Assembly (NCBI GenBank): GCA_035566895.1
Contig: DATMQA010000221.1
Coordinates: 22,356-86,355 of the forward strand
Source: DATMQA01 sp035566895
GTDB lineage: Bacteria > Verrucomicrobiota > Verrucomicrobiia > Limisphaerales > UBA8199
Direction: 5' to 3'
Length of the DNA stretch: 64,000 nucleotides
Shown here: positions 44,573-52,927 of the stretch, piece after piece
Layout: each line of letters opens with the position of its first letter
Numbering within the stretch: position 1 is the first letter of the stretch
The notes under the pieces: generated by a model
Databases searched by the model: none
What the model was told of the DNA's origin: nothing
Seen by the model: only the letters and a program-made list of their open reading frames with translations
Made by a program: the position numbers and the translations under genes

Positions 44573-44573
44573 A

Positions 44574-44603
44574 AACAAAAAAGGCCGCCCCTCGGGGCGG
44601 CCT
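44574..44603 (-). terminator. Rho-independent terminator of the PEP-CTERM gene
   Basis: On the minus strand AGGCCGCCCC-GAGG-GGGCGGCCT is followed by TTTTTTTG. It lies 22 nt past the stop at 44625. Confidence 0.93.
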
Positions 44604-44624
44604 GAAATCGATATGGAACGGCGC

Positions 44625-45746
44625 TCAGACCTTGCGCCGGCGGGCGACAAAGCTCACGGCCAACGCACATCCACCCAGCAAGCCCAGCGCAGCGGTCGAG
44701 GGCTCAGGAACAGGAGCCGGGGTAACGTAACCGTTAGGGTCTATCTGAGCCGTTGGAGAGCCGGGCTGGTCAGCAAACACGATCTCGCTGAGCTGGGCAG
44801 CGGTAAGAGCCGAACTGCTGGCGCCGAAACGCAGCTTTTCGTTCGCGTTCCAATCCAGGATCGACAACGTCGTTCCTGCGGTCCACGCCACGGAATGGCT
44901 GTCCGGGAAACTGACGGTGTTGCTGCCGGGCGGCAGGAGAAGATGGCCGGGGAGGCTGTTGCCGGTAAAATCCAATGTGCTGTTGCCGGTAAGACTCGGC
45001 GTGCCGATGTTTTGGTTCAACCCACCCAGATTAAGGATTCCGCCATTGAAAACCAGCGCGCCACCGATGGCGCCATTCTTAGCCACCGTCAGCACGCCCT
45101 GGTTCAGGACCGTGTTGCCGCTATACGTATTCGCGTTGGTGCCCCCCAAAGTCAGTGTGCCGGCCCCGTTCTTGATCAAACCGCCGCCGCCGACGATATC
45201 GCCGCGGCCAGTCGTTCCAATGGTGGTATTGAACCCACCGGTAACCGTGATCGTCCCGGCGTTGTTGTTGATCGTGGGAAGGCTACCATTCGCATACCTG
45301 CCGCTAAACGTCAGCCCACCCGCGGCGGCATTGAACGTTTGGGAAGCGCCGCCGCCCGTGAAACCGTTGGCGCTGAACAACGCGATCGGAGCCTCAAACA
45401 GCTCAGTGTTATCGTCATTGTTCAGGATTCCGTTGGGGGTGCCGCCGCCACGAAGGTTGAAGCCGTTGCCGACGCCCGACTCAATGATATCGAAGGCGGA
45501 ACCGCCGGCGAAAAAGCTAAAAGAGAAGCCCATAGTTGTGAACTGCCCCGAACTGATGTCCACTGTATGCTGAACAGAACCGTCCGCGAAAATTGCGCCG
45601 ACATTTGCACCTGGAAGGCCCGCGCTCCAGTTGCCAGAAGTGGCCCACGATTGGCTGACGGTACTGGTCCAGGTAGAGTCAGCAGCAAGAGCGGGAGTGG
45701 AAACCAGGGCAATTAGGGCTAAGGCAGTCGAGAAGGGGTGTTTCAT
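44625..45746 (-). CDS. PEP-CTERM exported protein with autotransporter-type beta-strand repeats
   Basis: 373 residues from the ATG at 45746, which begins a typical signal peptide (MKHPFSTALALIALVSTPAL); an in-frame ATG 69 nt upstream would mask it. The body is a beta-helix-like passenger with the autotransporter-associated repeat GGLIKNGAGTLTLGGTNANT and YSGNTVLNQGVLTVAKNG. The C-terminus is an intact PEP-CTERM signal: VPEPSTAALGLLGG, a hydrophobic helix, and the basic tail ARRRKV. Known PEP-CTERM proteins are cut by exosortase and attached or released at the surface; no exosortase is in the window. It has its own strong terminator. Confidence 0.92.
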   Translation of the reverse strand: MKHPFSTALALIALVSTPALAADSTWTSTVSQSWATSGNWSAGLPGANVGAIFADGSVQHTVDISSGQFTTMGFSFSFFAGGSAFDIIESGVGNGFNLRGGGTPNGILNNDDNTELFEAPIALFSANGFTGGGASQTFNAAAGGLTFSGRYANGSLPTINNNAGTITVTGGFNTTIGTTGRGDIVGGGGLIKNGAGTLTLGGTNANTYSGNTVLNQGVLTVAKNGAIGGALVFNGGILNLGGLNQNIGTPSLTGNSTLDFTGNSLPGHLLLPPGSNTVSFPDSHSVAWTAGTTLSILDWNANEKLRFGASSSALTAAQLSEIVFADQPGSPTAQIDPNGYVTPAPVPEPSTAALGLLGGCALAVSFVARRRKV

Positions 45747-46238
45747 AACTGGTTGAGTGGTCATTTGTTGTGCAAGCGTGCGAACAGCTTTACCAAAATG
45801 GGTCATTGTTGTCAAGAAGAATTTATGTCAAATGTTTGAGATTCTGCTGCTCGGGCTTCTCCAGTCCGTTCCAACCGGAGAATTGTCCGTAAATCTGCTG
45901 ACACGCTCGGTTCCCGGCCCGGTGCGGTTGGCAACCAACCGCATTCAGCCTTTGTTGGCGCTCTAGACACAGACACAGGAGTGCAAAAAGCACATACAAT
46001 GCCAAAAAGAGACTTCCAGACGACAATTCTCGTAGTCGCGCGGACAATGCATTTGAGGGCCCGAGTGCGGGTTTAGTCCCGAAGTGATATTCGAAAATAG
46101 CCCCCCGTTTCAACGGGGGTAGGGACGAAAGAGCAAGATCGAGTCCCGACCAGGGACGGCAGACAGCACGGTCGTGGGGAGCAAAGCGCGTTCAGAGCAC
46201 GGGGAAATCTCTCCCCTTCCCCGCCATTCACGGAGGCA
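45747..46238. other. Gene-free stretch with one 99-bp dispersed element
   Basis: It lies between the divergent PEP-CTERM and SGNH-TPR genes, so it must hold both promoters. Apart from the element at 46076-46174 no structure is recognised. Confidence 0.55.
46076..46174 (-). repeat. 99-bp dispersed hairpin element, copy 2
   Basis: The reverse complement aligns end to end with 4727-4825: GCTGTCTGCCGTCCCTGG, a variable middle, the hairpin CCCCCGTTGAAACGGGGG, and GCTATTTTCG. The stem differs by a paired change from copy 1. Confidence 0.8.
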
Positions 46239-48722
46239 TTGCCGTTTCGGGATTGCAGGACGAGCGCCGATGCGTTTTCATGTCGCCACCAGTTGAAACG
46301 GAAAAAGACAAAACAAGGCAGGCAAGCCCCTGACACCGGCGAGAAACCCCCTGGACCGCCGGCAAATCCGCAAAAGCACGAGGACACTGGCAAAAACCCC
46401 CACAACTCCAAAAAGCCTGAGATCCTCCCGGCCCCATCCGGTGATCTTCACGTTTCACGTTTCACGTTTCACGCTTCCCCTGGCCGCAAATGGGCCTACC
46501 GGCTGGCGGCACTGGTCCTGGGGCCGCTATTGGTTTTCGGCGGATTCGAGCTGGCTTTGCGGCTGGCAGGGTATGGCTATCCCACCAACTTCTTTAGACC
46601 GCTGCGCATCGGCGATGAAGACTGCCTGGTCGAGAACGACAAGTTCGGCCTGAGGTTTTTCCCGCCCGAGCTGGCGCGCAGCCCGCCGCCGGTGGTCATG
46701 AAAGCCCATAAAGCCGCCGGCACCTTCCGCATCTTCATCCTGGGTGAATCTGCTGCGCTCGGCGATCCGCGGCCCGCTTACGCGGCCGGCCGCTACTTGC
46801 AGGCGCTGCTCGAGGCGCGGTTTTCTGGCCAAAAGTTCGAGGTGCTTTGCCTCGCGATGACGGCCATCAATTCCCATGCCCTGTTGCCCCTCGCCCGCGA
46901 GTGCGCCCGCCACGAGGGCGATTGCTGGATTCTCTACCTGGGCAACAATGAAATGGTCGGCCCCTTCGGCGCCGCAACCGTCTTCGGCCCCTCGGCCCCT
47001 TCACGCAGCCTGGTCCGGCTGAATCTGGCCGTGCAACAAGCTCGCCTGGGCCAATTGCTCGCTGCCTGGGGCCGCAAACTCCGCGGCGGCGCCTCCCCAA
47101 ATAAAACGTGGGCCGGGATGGAAATGTTCCTCCACCATCAGGTGCCGCCCGGCGACCCCGCCAGGGAGAACGTCTATCTAAACTTCCAGGAAAACCTCCA
47201 GGACATTATCACGGCCGGAACCGAAGCGGGCGCCAAACTGGTGCTCAGCACGGTGGCAGTGAATCTCCGGGATTCGCCTCCCTTTGCCTCGGGCGCCACC
47301 CCAAACCTGAGCGCCACCGACCGTGCCGTGTGCGACGCGCTTTTGCGCCAGGCCGCCGTTGCCGAAAAGGAAACCAATTATCTCGAAGCGGCAAAATGGT
47401 TCGACCAGGCGGCCCGTATCGACCGCCTTGATGCCGGCGTCCAGTTCCGGCTCGGAGATTGCCTGTTGCGCTCGACCAATTCCGCCATGGCCTTGCCCTC
47501 TTTCGAGGCGGCTCGCGACCTGGACGCGCTGCCCTTCCGCGCCGATTCCCACATCAATGCCATCATTACACAATTGGGCAGGCAATATGAGGGCCGGAAT
47601 CTTGCGTTTTTCGATGCCGCCGGCCTGTTCGCCACCAATACGCCCACAGGCATTCCCGGGCACGAATTCTTCTACGAACACGTCCATTTCAATTTCGATG
47701 GCAACTACCTGTTGGGCCGCGCCTGGGCCGAGCGGGTCGCGGCCCTTCTGCCCCCAGGGGCCACCAACCATGCGACCGCAGCCTGGGCAACCCAGCCGGA
47801 CTGTGAACGCCGCATCGGCCTGACCGACTGGAACCGCTACAGCGTCCTGGAAGACATGGAACGCCGGATTTCCCAGCCGCCCTTCACCAACCAGTTCAAG
47901 CAGGACCCGCGGCTGGCCGCCTGGCAGCTCCAAATGCGCGAGTTGCGCCGGCAGATGGACGGCGAGGCGCCGGAAGCGCGCAAGCTCTATCTCGAAGCGT
48001 TGCAGCGGGCGCCGGACGACCAGCGGCTCCATGAGAATTTCGCCGAGTTCCTCGAAGGCGTGGGCGACCTGCCGGCGGCGGTCGCCGAGTGGGAACAAGT
48101 GCGCGCGCTGATTCCGCAGCATCACCTGGCTTATTACCAGGCGGGCCGCCTGCTATTGCGCCAGGCCAAATTGGCCGAGGCCAGGACGCGGCTTTCGGAA
48201 GCGGTGGCGTTGCGGCCCGACTTGAGCGAAGGCTGGCTCGAGCTTGGCAACATCGACGCCATGGAGGGCAAACCCGAACCCGCCCTGCGGAATTATGAGC
48301 GCGCGCGCAAGCTGTTGCCCCAGGATCCCCGGGTGTATTATCACGCCGGCAAGGCCTTCTCGCAGTTGGGCCAGACGCCGCGGGCGTTGCAGGGTTTCGC
48401 CCACGCCCTCGCATTGCGGCCCAATTACTGGGAAGCCCGCTACGCCTTCGGCGAAGAGATGGCTTTTGTCGGAAACCTCGAAGAGGCCCGCGCACAATTC
48501 GAAGAAGCCCTCCGCCTCCGGCCCGATTACTCGATGGCCCACTTGAACCTCGGGGTCATACTGGCCAAGCAAGGCCACCTCGAGGACGCCGCCCGGCAGT
48601 TCGAAGAGACCAAACGCCTCGACCCGCAGAATAAATTGGCCACCGAGTATTTGGACAAGCTGAAAGCGCAAAAACCGCCAAGTGAAGAAAACACCAAACA
48701 CCAAACACCAAACACCAAATAA
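46239..48722 (+). CDS. SGNH-hydrolase-like protein with TPRs, membrane anchored
   Basis: Up to 827 residues from a TTG at 46239 with GGAGG 2 nt upstream; no ATG is available until about residue 152, so the start is uncertain. The first 80 residues are basic/Pro-rich and include RFTFHA from a CACGTTT repeat. A membrane helix (RLAALVLGPLLVFGGFELAL) precedes an SGNH-like domain: block I region IFILGESAALGDP, YLGNNEMVGPFG (block III-like NNE) and HVHFNFDGNYLLG (block V-like). At least six TPRs follow (about 560-800), in two groups. The last 12 residues (ENTKHQTPNTK) are the translated CAAACACC words. Resembles bacterial TPR proteins near glycan assembly genes; the catalytic role is unproven. Confidence 0.72.
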   Translation: MPFRDCRTSADAFSCRHQLKRKKTKQGRQAPDTGEKPPGPPANPQKHEDTGKNPHNSKKPEILPAPSGDLHVSRFTFHASPGRKWAYRLAALVLGPLLVFGGFELALRLAGYGYPTNFFRPLRIGDEDCLVENDKFGLRFFPPELARSPPPVVMKAHKAAGTFRIFILGESAALGDPRPAYAAGRYLQALLEARFSGQKFEVLCLAMTAINSHALLPLARECARHEGDCWILYLGNNEMVGPFGAATVFGPSAPSRSLVRLNLAVQQARLGQLLAAWGRKLRGGASPNKTWAGMEMFLHHQVPPGDPARENVYLNFQENLQDIITAGTEAGAKLVLSTVAVNLRDSPPFASGATPNLSATDRAVCDALLRQAAVAEKETNYLEAAKWFDQAARIDRLDAGVQFRLGDCLLRSTNSAMALPSFEAARDLDALPFRADSHINAIITQLGRQYEGRNLAFFDAAGLFATNTPTGIPGHEFFYEHVHFNFDGNYLLGRAWAERVAALLPPGATNHATAAWATQPDCERRIGLTDWNRYSVLEDMERRISQPPFTNQFKQDPRLAAWQLQMRELRRQMDGEAPEARKLYLEALQRAPDDQRLHENFAEFLEGVGDLPAAVAEWEQVRALIPQHHLAYYQAGRLLLRQAKLAEARTRLSEAVALRPDLSEGWLELGNIDAMEGKPEPALRNYERARKLLPQDPRVYYHAGKAFSQLGQTPRALQGFAHALALRPNYWEARYAFGEEMAFVGNLEEARAQFEEALRLRPDYSMAHLNLGVILAKQGHLEDAARQFEETKRLDPQNKLATEYLDKLKAQKPPSEENTKHQTPNTK
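46449..46474. repeat. CACGTTT word repeat in the SGNH-TPR gene
   Basis: CACGTTTCACGTTTCACG, then TTTCACGC, in frame just upstream of the membrane helix. Confidence 0.85.
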
Positions 48723-48881
48723 ACACCAAACACCAAACACCAAGCTCCAGAAAAACATCAAACCTCAAGCATCAAGCTTCAGGGAAACTCAAATCTCCAA
48801 CCTCCAACGCAACCGCATTCGGCTTTTAAGATTTGGAATTTTGAAGTTTATCTGGAGCTTGGTGTTTGGTGTTTGGTGTTT
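48692..48881. repeat. 36-nt inverted CAAACACC / GGTGTTTG repeat
   Basis: The arm 48721-48756 (CAAACACC words, CAAGCTCCAG) is inverted at 48846-48881 with 35 of 36 bases pairing. Further direct copies precede it at 48692-48720, overlapping the last codons of the SGNH-TPR gene. Confidence 0.93.
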
Positions 48882-48929
48882 CGTATTTGATGTTTATCTT
48901 GCACAAGCTGAACGTGACGCAACCCGCCC

Positions 48930-50840
48930 GTGAAACACCAAACTCCACAAAAGCCAGCGATTTGGAATTTGAAGTTTCCCTGGAGTTTGGAGTTTGGAGC
49001 TTGGTGTTTCCCTCTCCTGCTCACCCTAGTCTCCCTGTCACTCTTTGCGTCTAAAGCCTTCTTCATCGACGATCCGCTATTCCTTCGGGTCGCCCAGCAA
49101 ATTCAAAAGCACCCGGCCGATTTTTTCGGTTCCACCATGAACTGGGGCCATACCACTACACCGATGATCGACGTCTTTGATAACCCGCCCCTGGCCTGCT
49201 ATTACCTCGCCGTTGTTGCTAGCGTGGCCGGGTGGAGTGAACCCGCCCTGCACCTGGCGTTTCTGCTGCCGGCGTTGGCCGCTGTTGGCGGCATCTTCCT
49301 GCTGGCGAAACACCATTGTGAACGCCCGGGCCTGGCTGCTGTTCTGGTACCGGCGTCCCCGGTCTTTCTCATTTCCGCAACCACCGTCATGTGTGATGTC
49401 CTCATGCTGGCCTTCTGGGTGTGGGCGGTCGTTGCCTTCGAGGAAGGCCTCGGCACCTCTACATCCGAAACCCGAACCCCGAAACCCCGAAACCCAAACG
49501 AAATCCGAAATCCAAAGCCCGAACCAACCAGACCCGACGCGTGCTCTTCGGATTTCGACCTTCGGCCTTCTTTCGGCCTTCGGAATTCGGCCTTCGGACT
49601 TCCAAACCACCTGTGCTTCCTGCTCAGTGGCGTTCTTGCGGGCCTCGCCTGCCTCACCAAGTTCCCCGCCCTTGCCCTCGTGCCGCTTCTTCTTGCTTAC
49701 GGTTTTATCAAGCAGCGCCGGCTCGGTTGGTGGCTGATTGCACCGCTGCTGCCTTTGCTGTTCGCGGGCAGCTACGAATGGCTGACTTATCATTTGTACG
49801 GTCACGGACACTTGCTCCAGGCTGCCGCCTATTCCCGCAAGCAGACTGCCGGTCTCAACCTGGGCGAACGCTTAATCCTCGGCGCGGGGTTCGCCGGCGG
49901 TTGTTTCCTCCCCATTTTATTGTACGCTCCCCTGCTCTGGCCGCGCCGAGTGCTCCTCGCGGGTCTCATCCTCATCCCGCTGGGTCTGCTGCTGTTGCCC
50001 CTGGCCTCCACCCTCGCGCCTCTGCTGCACCCCAAAGCCGGGCGGAACTGGTGGCTTGCCTTGCAAGAAACAGTTTTTGTCCTCGGCGGATTCCAATTGC
50101 TTTGGCTGGCGGCCTATGATGGCTGGCAACGGCGGGACGCCGACGCCCTTCTCTTGCTCTTGTGGACTTTCGGCGTCTTCGTCTTTGCCACCTTCGTCAA
50201 CTGGACCATCAGCGGCCGCAGTTTCCTGCCGCTGGCCCCAGCCCTGGGCATCCTGGTAGCGCGGCGCCTGGAGAACCGGGAAAGCATTAGCCACGAAAGA
50301 ACACGAAGAACACAAACTGGCGCATCTTTCTTTTCCTCTTTGCGTTCTTGGTGTTCTTTCGTGGCTAAATATTCGCACCGCCGGTGGTTGATGTTCTTGC
50401 CGGCGTTCGCGGGTCTGCTCGTGACTTTGCTGCTGGTCAAGGCGGACGCCAACGAGGCCAAGGCGCAACGCGATGCCGCGCTCGCTCTGTGCGCTAAATA
50501 CCAGCGCGCCGGCCGGACCGTCTGGTTCGAAGGCCATTGGGGCTTCCAATACTATATGGAAAGCCGCGGAGCCTCCCCGCTGGACATGGTCCATCCCGAA
50601 GTCAAACCGGGCGATATTGTCGTCGTCCCCAACTCCGCTCCCGGAGTTTCGCGGCCGGACCCGAACACGGTTGTCCTGCTTGAGGCAGTAAAATACCTGC
50701 CCAATACCTGGGGCTCCACCATGAATCCCTCAGTCGGCGCCGGGTTCTATAACGTTTATCGCGGACCGCTGCCCTTTGCCGCCGGCCGGATCAAACCCGA
50801 TTATTACTTCGTTTTTACCCCCAAACCCGGCACGCAATAG
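48930..50840 (+). CDS. ArnT/PMT-like GT-C glycosyltransferase with three translated repeat inserts
   Basis: 636 residues from a GTG at 48930; no good ATG exists before residue 70, so the start is uncertain. About 11-12 membrane helices. The first loop has AFFIDDPLFLRVA with the acidic pair expected of GT39/ArnT-like enzymes, which use polyprenyl-phosphate sugars. No TPRs. Three repeat tracts are translated in frame: the N-terminal 27 residues (CAAACACC hairpin, 48932-49010), about 50 residues at 49461-49604 between helices, and about 30 residues at 50288-50367. Without them the protein would have a normal ArnT-like layout. Substrate and acceptor unknown. Confidence 0.72.
   Translation: MKHQTPQKPAIWNLKFPWSLEFGAWCFPLLLTLVSLSLFASKAFFIDDPLFLRVAQQIQKHPADFFGSTMNWGHTTTPMIDVFDNPPLACYYLAVVASVAGWSEPALHLAFLLPALAAVGGIFLLAKHHCERPGLAAVLVPASPVFLISATTVMCDVLMLAFWVWAVVAFEEGLGTSTSETRTPKPRNPNEIRNPKPEPTRPDACSSDFDLRPSFGLRNSAFGLPNHLCFLLSGVLAGLACLTKFPALALVPLLLAYGFIKQRRLGWWLIAPLLPLLFAGSYEWLTYHLYGHGHLLQAAAYSRKQTAGLNLGERLILGAGFAGGCFLPILLYAPLLWPRRVLLAGLILIPLGLLLLPLASTLAPLLHPKAGRNWWLALQETVFVLGGFQLLWLAAYDGWQRRDADALLLLLWTFGVFVFATFVNWTISGRSFLPLAPALGILVARRLENRESISHERTRRTQTGASFFSSLRSWCSFVAKYSHRRWLMFLPAFAGLLVTLLLVKADANEAKAQRDAALALCAKYQRAGRTVWFEGHWGFQYYMESRGASPLDMVHPEVKPGDIVVVPNSAPGVSRPDPNTVVLLEAVKYLPNTWGSTMNPSVGAGFYNVYRGPLPFAAGRIKPDYYFVFTPKPGTQ
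48932..49010. repeat. GAAACACCAAACTCCA hairpin at the gene start
   Basis: GAAACACCAAACTCCA (48932-48947) pairs with TGGAGTTTGGAGCTTGGTG then TTTC (48988-49010). It covers the proposed start of the GT-C gene. Confidence 0.85.
49461..49604. repeat. CCGAAACCC / CGGATTTCG hairpin insert
   Basis: ACATCCGAAACCCGAACCCC and following CCGAAA(T)CC words on the left; GGATTTCG, ACCTTCGGCCTTC and TTCGGCCTTCGGA words on the right. It is translated as a Pro/Asn/Lys-rich then Phe/Leu-rich loop. Confidence 0.8.
50288..50367. repeat. GCCACGAAAGAACAC hairpin insert
   Basis: TAGCCACGAAAGAACACGAA (50288 on) is inverted at 50341-50367 with 25 of 27 bases pairing. Same family as 20312-20387. It is translated in frame before the last large soluble part of the protein. 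Confidence 0.88.
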
Positions 50841-51058
50841 CGGCGACCACATTACTAACGCGAGCAACTGCGAAGGCATTGGAGCGCAGCCCTTAGGCTT
50901 TGGTATTACCCACATCTTCAGCCATCGGGATCGCCAAACCTGTTGAGATCCGGTCAAACCCGGTCTGTGAATACGTGTTCGCCATAGCTCGGCCATTGTG
51001 GAAACCTCCAGGAAAGATGCAAAGAGAAAGTGCCGCCGTCTCAATTCGAAGCCTATAC

Positions 51059-52726
51059 TTAGTTCTCCCTCTTCCTAATCAGCAAAGACGCCATCATCTG
51101 CTGTCCTTTTGGCAGCGAGGGTTGCTGACCTTCCGGCGCAGTCAGTAACTGAATCGCGCCGTTCGAATCCACAGTCAGCAAGGAGTCAGCCCGAAAATTG
51201 GAGCGCAAATAAGAAAACGCCCACCGAGTGAAAAACTGTTCGCTGCCCGGCAGAAGGAAAAGCCGGTTGGGCATGAAAACTGCCGTGGCGGGCCGGTTGC
51301 GCTCCACTTCTTCCGCGGCGGCCGATTGCATCTGGCGCGCGTCGCGATAGGGGCCATAAAGCGGGAAAAGAAAAATGTAGCGGCTGGCCGAAACCCGCCG
51401 CGCATAAAAGAACAATTCCGGTTCGGCGCCGAACACGAATACCCGCTCAGCGGGCGCCGTGACTTCAGCCAGGCGGCGGCCCAACTCGGGCATGTGCGCA
51501 AATGGTTCGCCCGGATAAATCCTGGCTGCCGCCTGGGCTGGTGTCGAAACGGCAAACGGAGCAAGCGTGATGACCGGCAACACTGCCAAGGCCAAACCCA
51601 GGCTCGAACCCCGGACCCAGGCGGGTACCGGCTTCCACCAGCGAATGTTGCCAACGCTCTCTGCTCCGAGCGCCGCCGCCAGACACAGCGGCGGTATCGT
51701 CTGCTGAAAATAATGGGCGAAGAAATACCCGCTGGCGGCCACACCGAGAAGGCTGCTGAGCAGCCAGCCGGTCGCAAACACAAATGGGGGCAGGCTTCTG
51801 CCTCTCCCCTTCATAAGGGGAGAGGGTTGGGGTGAGGGGTCGCCTGCTTGCCTGCGGTTCACGAAAAGCTGGACCAGGCCGATCAAAGCGAAAACCCACA
51901 CCATTACCTCTGTTCGCGCCAGAACAGCCAACGTATCTTTAGCATGTTGCCAGCGTCCCGCCCACGAAAGCGCGCCGACGTATTCCAGGTTATGCGTAAA
52001 AACGTTGTAAACCAGGTCCCGCAGCGCGCGATGGATGAGGAAACAGGCCGCCACCAGGCCCCACACGAGGCACGTGCCAGCCAGAAGCCAGCCGGCGGCG
52101 CGCAGACCCTGCCATGGCTTTTGACGGTGAACCCAAAAAATCAACCCCAGCAGCAACAGGACATTGAGACCCGCAACCTGCTTGAAGGCAACCGCCAAGC
52201 CGGTCAGGGCACCGGCCAGCAACATCGGAACTGCCCCCGAACCAGACGATATCGCGTAACAGAAGATCCATTGTGACAACACCAGCGGCAGCAGCATGAA
52301 CAACTCCGTGTTGGCGGCCGTTCCCTGGGCCAGTGGATCCGCCGAGAGCAGGGCCGTCAAAGCGGACGCCAACGCCGCCCAAAGCGGACGCGTGAAATGC
52401 CTCGCCAGAAAAAACAACGCCAGCGCTGTCCCCATCGAAAAAAGCAGGCCCATGAGATGCACGGCGTGGATTGGGTCGAGGGGCAGGCGCAACGCGGCCC
52501 AATAAACCCAGAATATCGCCGGCGGCTTCTGGTCGATCCAATCCCGGTAAGGCAGTTCATGATAGTCCAGCCGCCACCCGATATACGCGTATTCCCCTTC
52601 GTCGCGCTCGAATGGTATCCCGAGCAGAGGCGTCCTGATGGCGGCAACCAGGAGGAGGAGGGCGAGTGGCAGAAGGAGGCACTTCACAGAGCATTGGCGC
52701 AGCCGTGAAATGCCGGGTAAACTCAT
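51059..52726 (-). CDS. ArnT/PMT-like GT-C glycosyltransferase
   Basis: 555 residues. About 10-11 membrane helices. First periplasmic loop IPFERDEGEYAYIGWRL carries the acidic DE motif, followed by YRDWIDQKPPAIFWVYW, both typical of the GT39/ArnT-like family. The C-terminal soluble part (RVFVFGAEPELFFYARR, TAVFMPNRLFLLPG) fits the same group. Predicted to move a sugar from a lipid carrier to lipid or protein at the outer face of the inner membrane. The CTCTCCCC palindrome is translated in frame (DPSPQPSPLMKGRGRS) in the loop before the helix starting FATGW. It is convergent with the previous GT gene. Confidence 0.8.
   Translation of the reverse strand: MSLPGISRLRQCSVKCLLLPLALLLLVAAIRTPLLGIPFERDEGEYAYIGWRLDYHELPYRDWIDQKPPAIFWVYWAALRLPLDPIHAVHLMGLLFSMGTALALFFLARHFTRPLWAALASALTALLSADPLAQGTAANTELFMLLPLVLSQWIFCYAISSGSGAVPMLLAGALTGLAVAFKQVAGLNVLLLLGLIFWVHRQKPWQGLRAAGWLLAGTCLVWGLVAACFLIHRALRDLVYNVFTHNLEYVGALSWAGRWQHAKDTLAVLARTEVMVWVFALIGLVQLFVNRRQAGDPSPQPSPLMKGRGRSLPPFVFATGWLLSSLLGVAASGYFFAHYFQQTIPPLCLAAALGAESVGNIRWWKPVPAWVRGSSLGLALAVLPVITLAPFAVSTPAQAAARIYPGEPFAHMPELGRRLAEVTAPAERVFVFGAEPELFFYARRVSASRYIFLFPLYGPYRDARQMQSAAAEEVERNRPATAVFMPNRLFLLPGSEQFFTRWAFSYLRSNFRADSLLTVDSNGAIQLLTAPEGQQPSLPKGQQMMASLLIRKREN
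51801..51839. repeat. CTCTCCCC/GGGGAGAG palindrome, copy 2, in a GT gene
   Basis: CCTCTCCCCTTCATAAGGGG then AGAGGGTTGGGGTGAGGGG. It matches copy 1 (715-754) apart from four bases and a one-base difference in length. Confidence 0.85.
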
Positions 52727-52927
52727 GCCCGGCCAGCATCGCGGCTGGTACCGCCTGGATCAAGCGGTTTCAGGCTTGCAGCTTGCGAGGAATTTGTGCG
52801 CCCGAGGACCGGACCTGCAGAGGGTGTCGTGTTGCGCAGGGTTGGGGATGGGTTCATTACACAGCAGTGTGGAAGGAAGTCGCGAGCCGGTTGCGGCCCG
52901 GCTATTCTGCGTTCATCTCTCGTCGGT

